From Alphaproteobacteria bacterium (GTDB lineage Bacteria > Bacteroidota > Bacteroidia > Chitinophagales > Chitinophagaceae), in contig JASGCT010000021.1 of NCBI GenBank assembly GCA_030053915.1, positions 1-35,668 on the forward strand: a stretch of DNA of 35,668 nucleotides. The letters are read 5' to 3'. This document shows, in pieces, positions 8,901 to 17,623 of this stretch (its first letter is position 1; each line of letters starts with the position of its first letter). The position numbers and the translations under genes are program-made. The notes below the pieces were generated by a model. The model was not told where the DNA came from and searched no databases. It worked only from the letters and a program-made list of their open reading frames with translations.

Positions 8901-10669
8901 ATAGTTCTAAAAAAATTCAATATGAAATATCATCACATAATAATAATTTTAATTTCCACGTTAATGGCATTTATAACACTAAAAATTTTCAAGCACCCCT
9001 TGAATTAACAAAATTAAATTTTGAAGGCACTACAGTCGAAATAATATATCCCTTACTCAAAGATTTTTTTAGCGAAATATCAGGAACAACTTACGGATTT
9101 TTAAATATTAATGGAAGTATTGACGAGCCTAATATTGAAGGGCAATTAAAAGTTATAAATGGAGAAATTGGCGTCAGTTTTAATAAAGTTAATTATTATT
9201 TTGATACAGCCATATTTAATTTTAATCCAGACAACATCATCATTAATCCTGTAATAATAAAAGATAAATTTAATAATAAAGGAGAAGTTTATGGAAATTT
9301 AAAACATAATTATTTTAAAAAATTTTCGTATAATATTACTATTTTATCCAACAATATCCTTGTATTAAATTCAATTAAAAAGTCTAACGACAATTTTTAT
9401 GGAACTGTATTTGGGAAGATAAATTTTTCACTTACAGGAAACGATGACAATTTAAATTTTAATATCGATGCAACAACAGGAAATAATACTAAATTTTTTA
9501 TTCAAAACATTGATGAAAAAGAATTTGTAGAAGAAACATTTATTAAATTTAAAAGCATATCACCTAAAGCACAAACTCTAAATAATTATTACTTTAAAAC
9601 TAATTATAGTTATAACTTAAACCTAAAAGTACTTAATAATAGCGACATTTCTGTAATTTTAGATGATGACGATATCATTTCTGGATCCGGACACGGAGAT
9701 ATTGTAATTTCTGGTGGTAACTCCAAACCCGTTTCAATTCGAGGTGTCTACAATATCGATAAAGGTAAATATGATATTAATTTTCAATCGCTTTTAAGAA
9801 CCTCATTCGAAATTTTACCCAATGGAAATAATTTTATAGAATGGGCTGACAAACCTTTAGAAGCCAATATTAATATAGAAGCCGTCTATAAAACACAACC
9901 TGTTAGTATTACCGACTTGGTTGGCAATAGTCAATTCTCATCTAATATTAAATCTTATAAAGGACCCGTTTATATCGTAGCAGTCATGAAAGAAAAACTC
10001 AATAACCCTAAAATTAGTTTTAGACTTGATTTTCCACCGGATGCCCCTATTTTAACAAATAACGATTTTAATGTTTTCCTAAAACAATTGGAGCAAAATG
10101 AAAACGAAATTTTAAAACAAGTAGGTTTCTTAATTTTATTTCAATCCTTTGCTCCAATTGGCAATATTGCTGGAAATTTTAACACCGCACACTATAACTA
10201 TTCAAGTATCGGTTATAACACTTTATCAAAAATTATTTCAAATCAATTAAATGCCCTTTTAAATAATTTACTTAATAAAATTTCAAAAGACAAAAGCTTT
10301 TCTTTCGATTTTGGAACGTCCTTCTATAATAGTTTAAATTTAATTACCCAATCTACAGGGTCCAATAACCCATCTACCTCGCTTCTAGTAGATAGAAACT
10401 TAATAAATTTTAAAGTTTCAAAAAGTTTTTTTAATGACAAGTTAATTTTAAGTGTTAATCCTGGTATTGATTTTAATTTAGGAAGCACAACCTACGAAAC
10501 TAATAAATTAGCCTTTCTTCCCAATGTAAATGCCGAAGTAGATTTAACAAAAGATAAAAAATTGAAATTAATTATTTTTACCAACAGCTCATTAGATTAT
10601 ACAGGAATTCAATTTGGTAGAAGAAATAGGCAAGGAATTCGATTCACCTTTCAAAAAGATTTTAATTAA
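5981..10669 (+). CDS. TamB-like translocation/assembly protein (AsmA/DUF490 type)
   Basis: TamB-type proteins span the periplasm as long beta-structured grooves and help move lipids or outer-membrane proteins between the membranes. The 1562-residue chain has one N-terminal membrane anchor (about residues 12-30), a long low-complexity beta-rich body full of Asn, Lys and Ile, and a conserved C-terminal DUF490-like region. Landmarks in that region include EGQLKVINGEIGVSFNKVNY (about 1050), GVYNIDKGKYDINFQSLLR (about 1255) and RIRFTF-like strands at the end. The only plausible start is TTG at 5981: an in-frame stop lies at 5951 and the next Met is hundreds of residues downstream, after the membrane anchor. 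The gene appears even more A/T-biased than its neighbours. No tamA (BamA-like) gene adjoins it; valS follows after 39 bases. The family call is good; the exact cargo is unknown. Confidence 0.83.
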   Translation: MPKIQKITKITFKIFLTIILLCICFFFSLYSKFVQNKITQFVVNQIYDNTGLKIYFKNVNYQLFNKFNFDSVYILDFQHDTVLKVNHLSIATTDWFFLNKKFDIHYIVADDCQLKINKYDNDSTNIDYILKVLTSKSSHSKSSHSLINLQKIEFRNTKIIHTKNNNFKNTFQLSKANISFKEFNETFNEIKINDFTIDKLDCNLLNYKNENQLEDSFDINKILNFSATLKIPIKIQINNLNILKIKANEIKQNNNTFIDKSIFNNFSIKLKSIRIDSNKIQGDIFCKGYYNKLNINHLKLKFIYQNNSLALQNFNLKTNLSLIQSNIIIHPKLKINKKDYKLKHLKIKAIFSPSIINGEDLKYLLGNQIKIPTQTIHFKGELIGDIDSLKFENIQVSMGRETSLKSSLSVYNFLDSNKITISGKVYNLVTNITDLKMIFPKIQTYNLHIGDSIGKFSYQGKIIYSRHNLSSQGSILSKFGKILHNINFQFLANNNSNYKGSISTEGLNLNKWLNVNQFGNVDFIGDINGSGLNFNKLKVYINGKFSSFIFNSYQYKNLNLKGNFENKNFIGDLSIDDKNIKLNSLVKINLLENSYFLKGNLNYIDIKEILNHNKHIYGQSKFEINLTGNTLNNVLGSVSLSDIHIENPKYKHYMKTFSFKISTLNNVLNYTIESDILNGYVKSNLPLTKLVTIKNKLFQKYIPNLLNSNNLQQTTEPELSLNINVIKISPVLKIFTNDISGFDNSNIIGEYSFEKPLYFKMTLPIVNYNNLNLVQSKYTMYDSQNKLYSNFTIDKIKLNDTSILNNLILNSVTYNDSNFLRLKVGSKDQRFFLDFNTLLNINKENIWTLKQNPSILKIYDSIWNFDPTGEITYKKPIIYTKNISLENGIQKISLSNGSNFNRKLTDLNLNFNNVSLQEFTSVFFPKIKASGIIDGNIVFNKLLNNFTSEAAINIHNFKIQNDSLGLISIFANYDSSKKIQYEISSHNNNFNFHVNGIYNTKNFQAPLELTKLNFEGTTVEIIYPLLKDFFSEISGTTYGFLNINGSIDEPNIEGQLKVINGEIGVSFNKVNYYFDTAIFNFNPDNIIINPVIIKDKFNNKGEVYGNLKHNYFKKFSYNITILSNNILVLNSIKKSNDNFYGTVFGKINFSLTGNDDNLNFNIDATTGNNTKFFIQNIDEKEFVEETFIKFKSISPKAQTLNNYYFKTNYSYNLNLKVLNNSDISVILDDDDIISGSGHGDIVISGGNSKPVSIRGVYNIDKGKYDINFQSLLRTSFEILPNGNNFIEWADKPLEANINIEAVYKTQPVSITDLVGNSQFSSNIKSYKGPVYIVAVMKEKLNNPKISFRLDFPPDAPILTNNDFNVFLKQLEQNENEILKQVGFLILFQSFAPIGNIAGNFNTAHYNYSSIGYNTLSKIISNQLNALLNNLLNKISKDKSFSFDFGTSFYNSLNLITQSTGSNNPSTSLLVDRNLINFKVSKSFFNDKLILSVNPGIDFNLGSTTYETNKLAFLPNVNAEVDLTKDKKLKLIIFTNSSLDYTGIQFGRRNRQGIRFTFQKDFN

Positions 10670-10683
10670 TCAAAATTTTGTTA

Positions 10684-10691
10684 TATATTTG
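10684..10691 (+). promoter_or_regulatory. Candidate -7 box for valS
   Basis: TATATTTG fits TAnnTTTG exactly and lies in the 39-base gap between the TamB-like gene and valS, ending 17 bases before the valS ATG. No good -33 element is seen. It suggests valS has its own promoter. Confidence 0.45.
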
Positions 10692-10708
10692 CAAAATTTT
10701 AAATACGT

Positions 10709-13369
10709 ATGAACCTACCTAAATTTTACAATACTTTAAATGATAATCAGTGGTATCAATTTTATCTTGACCATAATATTTTTATAGCAAAAGAATCGAA
10801 CCCCAACCAAGAAAACTTTTCAATCGTTATTCCACCGCCTAATGTTACTGGTGTTTTACACATGGGACATTGCCTCAATAATACCATACAAGACATTCTG
10901 GTAAGACATGCAAAACTATCAGGGAAAAATATATGTTGGGTTCCAGGTACCGACCACGCATCCATCGCAACAGAAGCCAAAGTGCTGCAAATGCTTAAGA
11001 CCAAAGGTATCCTTAAAAGCCAACTCACTAGAACCGAATTTTTAAAACACGCTTACGATTGGAAAAATAAATATGGTAATATCATTCTTGAACAATTTAA
11101 AAAATTAGGATGTAGTTTAGATTGGTCTAAAACAGCTTTTACCATGGATGACACCTACTCAAAAATGGTTATCAAAGTGTTTGTACAACTATATGAAGAA
11201 GGTCTCATTTATCGTGATTTTAGAATGGTGCATTGGGACGTTATTGCTCAAACTGCACTTAGTGACGAAGAAGTTATTCATAAAGAACAAGAGGATAACC
11301 TCTATTTTATAAACTATTCTATATTTGAAAATCCTGAAACATCAATTACAATAGCTACAGTGCGTCCCGAAACCATTATGGGCGATGTAGCAATAGCCGT
11401 AAATCCAAACGATAATAGATATTTACATCTTATAGGTAAACACGCCATAGTTCCTTTAATTCATAAAAAAATACCTATAATTGCCGATGATTATGTGGAC
11501 CCTAATTTTGGCACCGGAGCTCTCAAAATAACACCAGGGCACGACACTAACGATTTTAATATTGGTAAAAAGCATAACCTGCCAATACCCTCTATTTTTC
11601 ATGATAATGGTACCCTTAACCAAGAAGCCCAAATTTATATTGGTTTAGATCGATTAGAGGTTAGACAATTAATAGTAGAAGATTTAAAACCATTCCTTAA
11701 CAAGGTTTTACCTTATAAACACCAAATAGGATTTAGCGAACGTACAGGCGCCATCGTTGAACCTAAACTCTCCTTACAATGGTTTTTAAAAATGCCAGAA
11801 CTCGCCCAACCAGCTTTAGAAGCCGTTCTTAATCAAGATATTAAATTTTACCCAGAAAAATATATTAATCTATATAAAAATTGGTTAGAAAATATCCGAG
11901 ATTGGTGTATCAGCCGCCAATTATGGTGGGGACATCAAATTCCAGCTTGGTACGACCAAAATAAAAATATCTATGTTGGAGAATCCTTAGCTGATGTTCA
12001 TAAAAAATATCCAGAAACCACACATCTAAACTTAACCCAAGATGACGATTGTTTAGATACTTGGTTTTCTAGTTGGTTATGGCCTATCGAAGTCTTTAAA
12101 GGTATTTCAGAACCTCATAATAAAAATTTTAATGCTTTCTACCCAACCAGTGTTCTGGTTACTGCACCAGAAATTATATTCTTTTGGGTAGCCAGAATGG
12201 TTATGTCCGGGATAAAAATTACCAATCAAATACCATTTAAAAACGTTTACTTTACCGGGATCGTTCGCGATAAAATAGGACGCAAAATGAGTAAAAGCTT
12301 AGGTAATTCACCAGATTTACTACAACTCATTGAAACCAATGGATCAGATGCGGTTCGTTTTGGCATCATGATTTCATCACCCGCAGGAAATGACCTTCTT
12401 TTTGATGAAAAATATATAACTCAAGGTAAAGAATTTATCAATAAACTTTGGAACGCCTTAAAATTATTAGAATACTGGTATGCCAATCATGAATCAGAAG
12501 CCCAACTTTCAACAAAAGAAGAATTTGCCCACACCTGGTTTCAATCTTACCTTTGTTATAAATCTGCCGAAATAACCCAAAATTATGCACAATTTAAATT
12601 GTCAGAAAACTTAAAACTAATCTATGGATTAATTTGGAACGATTTTTGTAGCTGGTACTTAGAAATACTAAAACCTAATCTTTCAGAAAAACCAAGTTTC
12701 ATATCTTGGAAAAAAACTATAGATAATTTTGAATTATTATTACTATGGTTACACCCGTATCTTCCATTTATCACTGAAGAAATTCGTTTTCAATTATATA
12801 TAATGCAAGGGTTTGATAAAAATTCATATAGCCCTATTTTGAATAACACCCTATTGCCAACAAATATAAATCCCAATATGACTTTGATTACATTGAACGA
12901 ACTCTATAAATACCTTGTAACTCAAATTCGATTAATAAAACAACAAAACCAATTTTCTAAGGATACACAGCTTTCTTTATATACTTTAGATACGCATGCA
13001 CATGACCTTAATATTAAAATACTTGAGCCCATTTTAGATAAATTAGTTCATATCTCAAAAATTAATATAATATCAGTTGATGAGGCTCAAAAAAATAATC
13101 AACTTTTCAAAGAGTATGGATTTTCAATTAGTTACGAAGGAATAAAATTTTACTTAGTCTCCTCTCAAAAAGCAACTAATGAAAATAATAAACAGAAATT
13201 AAAAGACGAACTAACCCACCAAGAACAATTTTTAAGATCACTTGAACTTAAATTAAATAACCCTAATTTTTTAAACCATGCTAAACCTCAGGTTATTGAA
13301 TTAGAAAACAAGAAAAAAAATGATACTCAGATTAGAATAAAAAATTTATTAGAACTTATAAATAGTTAA
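10709..13369 (+). CDS. valS: Valine--tRNA ligase
   Basis: Class I aminoacyl-tRNA synthetase that charges tRNA-Val in the cytoplasm. Within 886 residues the landmarks appear in order: PPPNVTGVLHMGH (HIGH motif as HMGH at 51-54), VPGTDHA shortly after, the editing-domain segment TVRPETIMGDVAIAVNP and KITPGHDTNDFNIG, the zinc-free core with WWGHQIPAWY and DTWFSSWLWP, and KMSKS at 526-530 in GRKMSKSLGNSPD. The C-terminus (last 65 residues) is a charged coiled-coil arm typical of bacterial ValRS. Length is normal. The stop codon is only 2 bases before the next gene, indicating an operon with the HD-domain protein and probably DUF3810. Confidence 0.98.
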   Translation: MNLPKFYNTLNDNQWYQFYLDHNIFIAKESNPNQENFSIVIPPPNVTGVLHMGHCLNNTIQDILVRHAKLSGKNICWVPGTDHASIATEAKVLQMLKTKGILKSQLTRTEFLKHAYDWKNKYGNIILEQFKKLGCSLDWSKTAFTMDDTYSKMVIKVFVQLYEEGLIYRDFRMVHWDVIAQTALSDEEVIHKEQEDNLYFINYSIFENPETSITIATVRPETIMGDVAIAVNPNDNRYLHLIGKHAIVPLIHKKIPIIADDYVDPNFGTGALKITPGHDTNDFNIGKKHNLPIPSIFHDNGTLNQEAQIYIGLDRLEVRQLIVEDLKPFLNKVLPYKHQIGFSERTGAIVEPKLSLQWFLKMPELAQPALEAVLNQDIKFYPEKYINLYKNWLENIRDWCISRQLWWGHQIPAWYDQNKNIYVGESLADVHKKYPETTHLNLTQDDDCLDTWFSSWLWPIEVFKGISEPHNKNFNAFYPTSVLVTAPEIIFFWVARMVMSGIKITNQIPFKNVYFTGIVRDKIGRKMSKSLGNSPDLLQLIETNGSDAVRFGIMISSPAGNDLLFDEKYITQGKEFINKLWNALKLLEYWYANHESEAQLSTKEEFAHTWFQSYLCYKSAEITQNYAQFKLSENLKLIYGLIWNDFCSWYLEILKPNLSEKPSFISWKKTIDNFELLLLWLHPYLPFITEEIRFQLYIMQGFDKNSYSPILNNTLLPTNINPNMTLITLNELYKYLVTQIRLIKQQNQFSKDTQLSLYTLDTHAHDLNIKILEPILDKLVHISKINIISVDEAQKNNQLFKEYGFSISYEGIKFYLVSSQKATNENNKQKLKDELTHQEQFLRSLELKLNNPNFLNHAKPQVIELENKKKNDTQIRIKNLLELINS

Positions 13370-13371
13370 AA

Positions 13372-13920
13372 ATGAACCCAAAACAGTTAAAAGAATTTCA
13401 AGAGCTACTATTTGAAATGACTACTTCAGAAAGTTTAAGACGTCATTGCCGAACAGTCCAATTGGTCATGGAATCTTATGCCAAAGAACTAAAAGAAAAT
13501 GAAGAAGAATGGTCTATTACCGGACTACTACATGATGCAGATTACGAAAAATATCCCCAAGAACACCCTAAAATAATTTGTTCAATCTTACAAAAAATGG
13601 GATTTGAAAAAATTGCCTATGCTATTTCTTGCCATTATTCTAAATGGAATAATATCCCAAAATCAAAACTCGATAAAGCCTTGTGGGCTTGTGATGAAAT
13701 AACAGGATTTATTGTAGCATGCGCTCAAGTGAATCCAGATGGTATTAATGGCGTAGAATATCATGCCGTATTAAAAAAATTAAAACAAAAAAAATTTGCT
13801 GCATCTATAGATCGAGATGAAATTAATAGGAGTTGTCTTGCTTTTGAAATAAGTATTGAAAATCATATTCGCTTTATTCTACAAGTTTTGAAAAAGAACC
13901 GTCAAGAACTTAAAATATAA
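13372..13920 (+). CDS. HD-superfamily predicted hydrolase
   Basis: A 182-residue single-domain protein of the HD metal-dependent phosphohydrolase superfamily, resembling the uncharacterised group COG2316. The visible metal-site candidates are His25 (RRHCRTV), His54-Asp55 (LLHDADYEKYP), His65, His88 (SCHYS) and Asp108 (ACDEITGFI). The segments KALWACDEITG and KKFAASIDRDEI are characteristic of this group, which is widespread but has no agreed substrate. It starts 2 bases after valS and ends 14 bases before DUF3810, so it is likely made from the valS transcript. The family is secure; nucleotide phosphohydrolase or phosphodiesterase activity is only a guess from the fold. Confidence 0.85.
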   Translation: MNPKQLKEFQELLFEMTTSESLRRHCRTVQLVMESYAKELKENEEEWSITGLLHDADYEKYPQEHPKIICSILQKMGFEKIAYAISCHYSKWNNIPKSKLDKALWACDEITGFIVACAQVNPDGINGVEYHAVLKKLKQKKFAASIDRDEINRSCLAFEISIENHIRFILQVLKKNRQELKI

Positions 13921-13934
13921 TTTATGAGTTTTTT

Positions 13935-15053
13935 ATGATGCGCTTGTTGCATTTTTCTAAATATTGGATTTATATCATTTTAATAATTATTATACAACTC
14001 ATTGAAATAAATAATTATAGTTACCATTTATATTATTATAATTTTTATAAGCCTCTTTCAATGTATTTAGGAATTTTAACTGGTTTAGTTTCCTTTAGTA
14101 TAGGCGATATCCTGTACCTTTTTTTTATATTCTATGTATTTTATGTTCTAACTACTTCTGTATTTTACTTTACAAAAGCTCGTGTAAAAAAGGTATATCT
14201 GTATTATTGTTTTAAAAAAATATGTCATTTTTCAATCCTATTTTATTGTATATTTAAACTCAGCTGGGGTGTAAATTATAAAAATAGAATTTTTGAAAAT
14301 ATTATAGGAAACACTTCGGAAACATACAACGAATCAATTTTAAATTCAGGAAGAATTTATATAGTTAAACAACTTAATTTATTGCGGTCTCAAATCCCAG
14401 ACTCCCACATTTTAAATCTTAATTTTAACAAAAGTATTGCTTTAGCAAAACATGAATTACAAAATACTTCAATCCAAAATGGTGCTTGTAAAATTAAAAA
14501 ACCTATATTAAAACTTTCAAGTTTTCCTGAAGTTGTTAATCTATTTGGATTTTCTGGATATTTTAATCCATTTACGCACGAAGCTCAAGTAAGATATAAC
14601 AACCCAACGCTTTTAGCACCCTTAATAAGCGTACACGAATTATGCCACCAACTTGGGTTTAGCTCCGAATTAGAAACAAGTTGTATAGCCCTTTATATTT
14701 CGTTACATTCACAAAATAAAATAATACAATACGCAGCTTTAATAGATTTATATTTTTATTGTATAGAAGAAACTATTTATTTAAATTCTAAAATAATACA
14801 TAATTTTAAAAATAAAACTAAACCGTCTTGGCTTGAAATTGATAAATTAATAATTGATGAAAAAGTTACAAATGATTTAAAAAAAACATTAGCTGAATTA
14901 AAGCAACAACATACACCCTTAGGAAATGTTATTGGTAACTATATACGTAAAATTTATGGCTTCTTTTTACTATTAAATAACGAATCTAATGGTTTGAGAA
15001 GTTATAATTTAATGGTAGGTTGGTTTATAAAAAATTATAAACAACATTTCTAA
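13935..15053 (+). CDS. DUF3810-family membrane protein with zincin-like HExxH motif
   Basis: The 372-residue protein has three probable N-terminal membrane helices (about 10-25, 50-75 and 93-108), then a soluble domain containing HELCH (His234, Glu235, His238) with Glu245 in GFSSELE. That is the arrangement of a zinc metallopeptidase of the gluzincin type. The surrounding FPEVVNLFGFSGYFNPFTHEAQV segment matches the style of DUF3810. This is a Bacteroidota/Firmicutes family of putative membrane peptidases without known substrate. Two adjacent ATGs (13935 and 13938) could start it; a 4-codon ORF at 13924-13938 ends overlapping the first ATG. Its stop directly abuts the stop of the convergent prenyl synthase gene. 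Activity is inferred from the motif only. Confidence 0.8.
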   Translation: MMRLLHFSKYWIYIILIIIIQLIEINNYSYHLYYYNFYKPLSMYLGILTGLVSFSIGDILYLFFIFYVFYVLTTSVFYFTKARVKKVYLYYCFKKICHFSILFYCIFKLSWGVNYKNRIFENIIGNTSETYNESILNSGRIYIVKQLNLLRSQIPDSHILNLNFNKSIALAKHELQNTSIQNGACKIKKPILKLSSFPEVVNLFGFSGYFNPFTHEAQVRYNNPTLLAPLISVHELCHQLGFSSELETSCIALYISLHSQNKIIQYAALIDLYFYCIEETIYLNSKIIHNFKNKTKPSWLEIDKLIIDEKVTNDLKKTLAELKQQHTPLGNVIGNYIRKIYGFFLLLNNESNGLRSYNLMVGWFIKNYKQHF

Positions 15054-16019
15054 TTATCGGGTACGATTTTGTAAATTTTCTGCTAAATCAACCAACCAAT
15101 TCTTATAAACTGGATTACAATCTTTAATCATATTCAAATAGTTAAGCCCTTTTTGAATATAAATAGTTTGCATCTCTATCACTTTTTTTTTCAAATTTAA
15201 ACTTTTATAAATATTCAATATTTTTTCAACCTTATCTACCGGGTCTTCATAAATAATTTGTTGAAATTTCTCAATGATATCTAAGCTACCATGGTCTAAA
15301 AGATAGGTACTTAAAATTGTTTTTTTATTATGTTTGATGTCGTTTCCAATTTCTTTACCTAATTGGTTTTGAGTGCCATAACAATCTAAATAGTCGTCTT
15401 GAATTTGAAAAGCGATGCCTAAATTAATCCCAAATTCATAAAGTGCATCTAAACTTTCATTACATGCCCCCCCTAAAACTGCTCCCATTTGCAACGATGC
15501 TGCAAATAAAACCGCTGTTTTTAAAGTTACCATTTCTAAATAATCATTTAAACTTAAATGCATTTTTTGTTCAAAATTTAAATCTAATTGCTGCCCCTCA
15601 CACACTTTTGTTGCCGTTTCGTTGAGAATTACGAATATTTTTGGTAAGTATTCTATGGGTATATTTTCTAAAAGTTTATACGCTTTAATAAGCATCACAT
15701 CGCCCGATAGTATTGCCGTGTTTTGATTAAACTTAGTATGGACTGTTTTTTGATTTCTACGAAGCGGCGATAAATCCATAATATCATCATGCATCAGTGT
15801 AAAATTATGAAATAGTTCAATTGCTAAAGCCAGATCCATAGTTTTTGGATGTTCACTAGAAAATAAATTATTCCCAACAAAACATAATAAAGGACGTAAG
15901 CGTTTACCACCTATATTTAAAAAATAAGTACAAGGCACATATAATTCTGTAGGGCTCGTTGGAAATAAATTATTAAAAAGACGTTCATTGATTAACTGTA
16001 ATTGATGTTCTAAATTCAT
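15054..16019 (-). CDS. Polyprenyl (farnesyl/geranylgeranyl-type) diphosphate synthase
   Basis: Trans-isoprenyl diphosphate synthase that extends an allylic diphosphate with IPP, feeding quinone, carotenoid or cell-wall carrier synthesis. Over 321 residues it shows GGKRLRP at 37-43, the first Asp-rich motif DDIMD at 78-82, a conserved GDVML, and the second motif DDYLD at 208-212 in FQIQDDYLD. Phe sits five residues before the first Asp motif, a position that limits chain length in this family, which weakly favours a short product. Chain length cannot be fixed from sequence alone. It overlaps the end of ftsY by 4 bases (ATGA), so translation is probably coupled. Last gene of the rpmB operon. 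Confidence 0.9.
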   Translation of the reverse strand: MNLEHQLQLINERLFNNLFPTSPTELYVPCTYFLNIGGKRLRPLLCFVGNNLFSSEHPKTMDLALAIELFHNFTLMHDDIMDLSPLRRNQKTVHTKFNQNTAILSGDVMLIKAYKLLENIPIEYLPKIFVILNETATKVCEGQQLDLNFEQKMHLSLNDYLEMVTLKTAVLFAASLQMGAVLGGACNESLDALYEFGINLGIAFQIQDDYLDCYGTQNQLGKEIGNDIKHNKKTILSTYLLDHGSLDIIEKFQQIIYEDPVDKVEKILNIYKSLNLKKKVIEMQTIYIQKGLNYLNMIKDCNPVYKNWLVDLAENLQNRTR

Positions 16020-16975
16020 AAAGTAGGTTTTGAAAGTAAAGAGTGAATAAATTTTTCAGCATCAAAATACATTAAATCATCAATTTTTTCTCCTGCCCCG
16101 ATATATTTTACTGGTATTTTTAACTGGTCGGCTATTGCAATAAGAACACCACCTTTAGCGGTACCGTCTAATTTTGTAACCGCTATATGTGTTATAGGCG
16201 TAACTTTACTAAATTCCTGAGCTTGAATTAAGGCATTTTGTCCGGTAGAACCATCAATAACTAATAATATTTCATGGGGGGCATTAGGAATTTTTTTTTG
16301 GATGACTCTTTTTATTTTACTTAATTCTTCCATTAAATGAATCTTGTTGTGTAACCTACCAGCTGTATCTATTATTACAATATCAAATTCTTTCGATAGC
16401 GCTTTATTTATGGTATCAAATGCAACAGCACTTGGGTCGGCACCTAAGCCCTGACTTACAACCTCTATATTTAATTTGGACATCCAGCGTTGCAATTGTT
16501 CTGGTGCTGCGGCTCTAAAAGTGTCTGCCGCCCCAACAAGTACTTTTAATCCATTATTTTTATAAAGATTTGCTAATTTAGCTATTGTAGTTGTTTTGCC
16601 TACACCATTTACACCAACAACTAAAATAACCTCTGGTTTTGTAAAAGATTCATTTTGAGTACTATTTGAACTGGATTCTTTTAAAATATCAAGTATAATT
16701 TCAGTTAAAATTTCTGTTAATTGGTTTGATTTTAAATTTTTAGCGGCTTCTACTTTTTCTTGAAGAATTTTAATGATTTTTTCAGTTGTAGCAATACCAA
16801 TATCGGCTTGAATTAAAATTTCTTCCAATTCAGCCAAGGTTTCGGGTGTCAAATTTTGGTGATTTGAGATAAAACCCATTATTTTTGACCAGAAACTTTT
16901 CTTAGTTTGGTCAATAACCAAATCAATTTTGGGTGGTTCTTTTTGAAAACTAAAAAGCTTTTTAAAAAAGCTCAT
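16016..16975 (-). CDS. ftsY: Signal recognition particle receptor FtsY
   Basis: SRP-family GTPase that docks ribosomes carrying membrane proteins at the inner membrane. The 319-residue protein has a short N-domain (about 25-100) and a G-domain with P-loop GVNGVGKTT at 121-129, DTFRAAAPEQL at 151-161, DTAGR at 203-207 and TKLDGTAKGG at 267-276. The acidic A-domain of E. coli FtsY is absent; instead there is a brief amphipathic Lys/Phe-rich start (MSFFKKLFSF), as in many compact bacterial FtsY proteins. It follows DUF4295 by 18 bases and overlaps the prenyl synthase gene by 4 bases. Confidence 0.97.
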   Translation of the reverse strand: MSFFKKLFSFQKEPPKIDLVIDQTKKSFWSKIMGFISNHQNLTPETLAELEEILIQADIGIATTEKIIKILQEKVEAAKNLKSNQLTEILTEIILDILKESSSNSTQNESFTKPEVILVVGVNGVGKTTTIAKLANLYKNNGLKVLVGAADTFRAAAPEQLQRWMSKLNIEVVSQGLGADPSAVAFDTINKALSKEFDIVIIDTAGRLHNKIHLMEELSKIKRVIQKKIPNAPHEILLVIDGSTGQNALIQAQEFSKVTPITHIAVTKLDGTAKGGVLIAIADQLKIPVKYIGAGEKIDDLMYFDAEKFIHSLLSKPTL

Positions 16976-16993
16976 ATAAAATTAAAGAGATTT

Positions 16994-17167
16994 TTATTTG
17001 GCTGCTAAAAAATCTTTAATCTTATCTTTATGAACTATAGCTTCTTTAAAAGAATATGCCCCTGTATCTTCCAATTTAATCGCTCTAATTACTTTTGTGT
17101 AATTTTTAGCTTCGGCTGCCGCTTTTTGATCTTTAGTCTTGATAGCTGTTTTTGCTACTTTTGCCAT
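16994..17167 (-). CDS. DUF4295-family small basic protein (ribosome-associated by context)
   Basis: A 57-residue gene lying 5 bases after rpmG and 18 bases before ftsY. The translation begins MAKVAKTAIKTKDQKAAAEA, continues with NYTKVIRAIK and ends with KDKIKDFLAAK. The central TGAYSFKEAIVHKDK matches the DUF4295 family, which is restricted to Bacteroidota and conserved in exactly this neighbourhood. Highly basic, Ala/Lys-rich, no membrane segment. From memory, a protein of this kind has been seen as an extra large-subunit protein in a Bacteroidota ribosome structure (bL38); I cannot check this here. The start is supported by the MAK beginning shared with rpmG and by tight spacing. Confidence 0.88.
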   Translation of the reverse strand: MAKVAKTAIKTKDQKAAAEAKNYTKVIRAIKLEDTGAYSFKEAIVHKDKIKDFLAAK

Positions 17168-17172
17168 AAAAT

Positions 17173-17355
17173 TTATTTTATTTCTTTATGTAAGGTTACT
17201 TTCTTAAGGATTGGATTAAATTTTTTAAACTCTAAACGCTCCGGATTGTTTTTTTTGTTTTTTACTGTAATATACCTACTTACGCCAGGAACACCCATTG
17301 ATTTATGTTCTGTACATTCTAAAATGACTTGAACACGATTACCTTTTTTTGCCAT
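17173..17355 (-). CDS. rpmG: 50S ribosomal protein L33
   Basis: 60-residue bL33 with the family core [34 protein letters not shown] and a basic C-terminus. It lacks the CxxC pairs of the zinc-binding version (only one Cys), so it is the zinc-independent form. It sits 11 bases after rpmB in the ribosomal-protein operon. Confidence 0.97.
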   Translation of the reverse strand: MAKKGNRVQVILECTEHKSMGVPGVSRYITVKNKKNNPERLEFKKFNPILKKVTLHKEIK

Positions 17356-17366
17356 GATTAATCCTT

Positions 17367-17603
17367 TTAAATTTTAGTACCTTTTTTTCTTAATTCATTT
17401 ACTACCGACATTAAGCCATTTTTGTTAATGGTTCTTAGTCCTTCATTGGAAAGTTTTAAATCAATCCACTTATTTTCTTCTGCGAGGAAAAACTTTTTCT
17501 TCTGCAAATTAGGTAAAAACCGCCTTTTAGTTTTAATATTAGAATGCGATACCTTATGCCCTTTCAAAGGTTTTTTTCCTGTTACTTCACAAACTCTTGA
17601 CAT
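17367..17603 (-). CDS. rpmB: 50S ribosomal protein L28
   Basis: 78-residue bL28 with the characteristic start [20 protein letters not shown], then the basic [17 protein letters not shown] segment and the C-terminal LRTINKNGL. It is the first gene of the operon rpmB-rpmG-DUF4295-ftsY-prenyl synthase and has the best promoter match in the window directly upstream. Confidence 0.98.
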   Translation of the reverse strand: MSRVCEVTGKKPLKGHKVSHSNIKTKRRFLPNLQKKKFFLAEENKWIDLKLSNEGLRTINKNGLMSVVNELRKKGTKI

Positions 17604-17623
17604 ATACTTTATATTTTATTTTG

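Noticed and set aside
5981..10669. The exceptionally A/T-rich TamB-like gene as a horizontally acquired segment
   Set aside because: Low-complexity Asn/Lys/Ile composition is expected for this family in an AT-rich genome, and no mobile-element borders are visible.
10762..11028. Antisense open frame of 88 codons inside valS
   Set aside because: Fully covered by the conserved catalytic region of valS on the other strand; no family resemblance.
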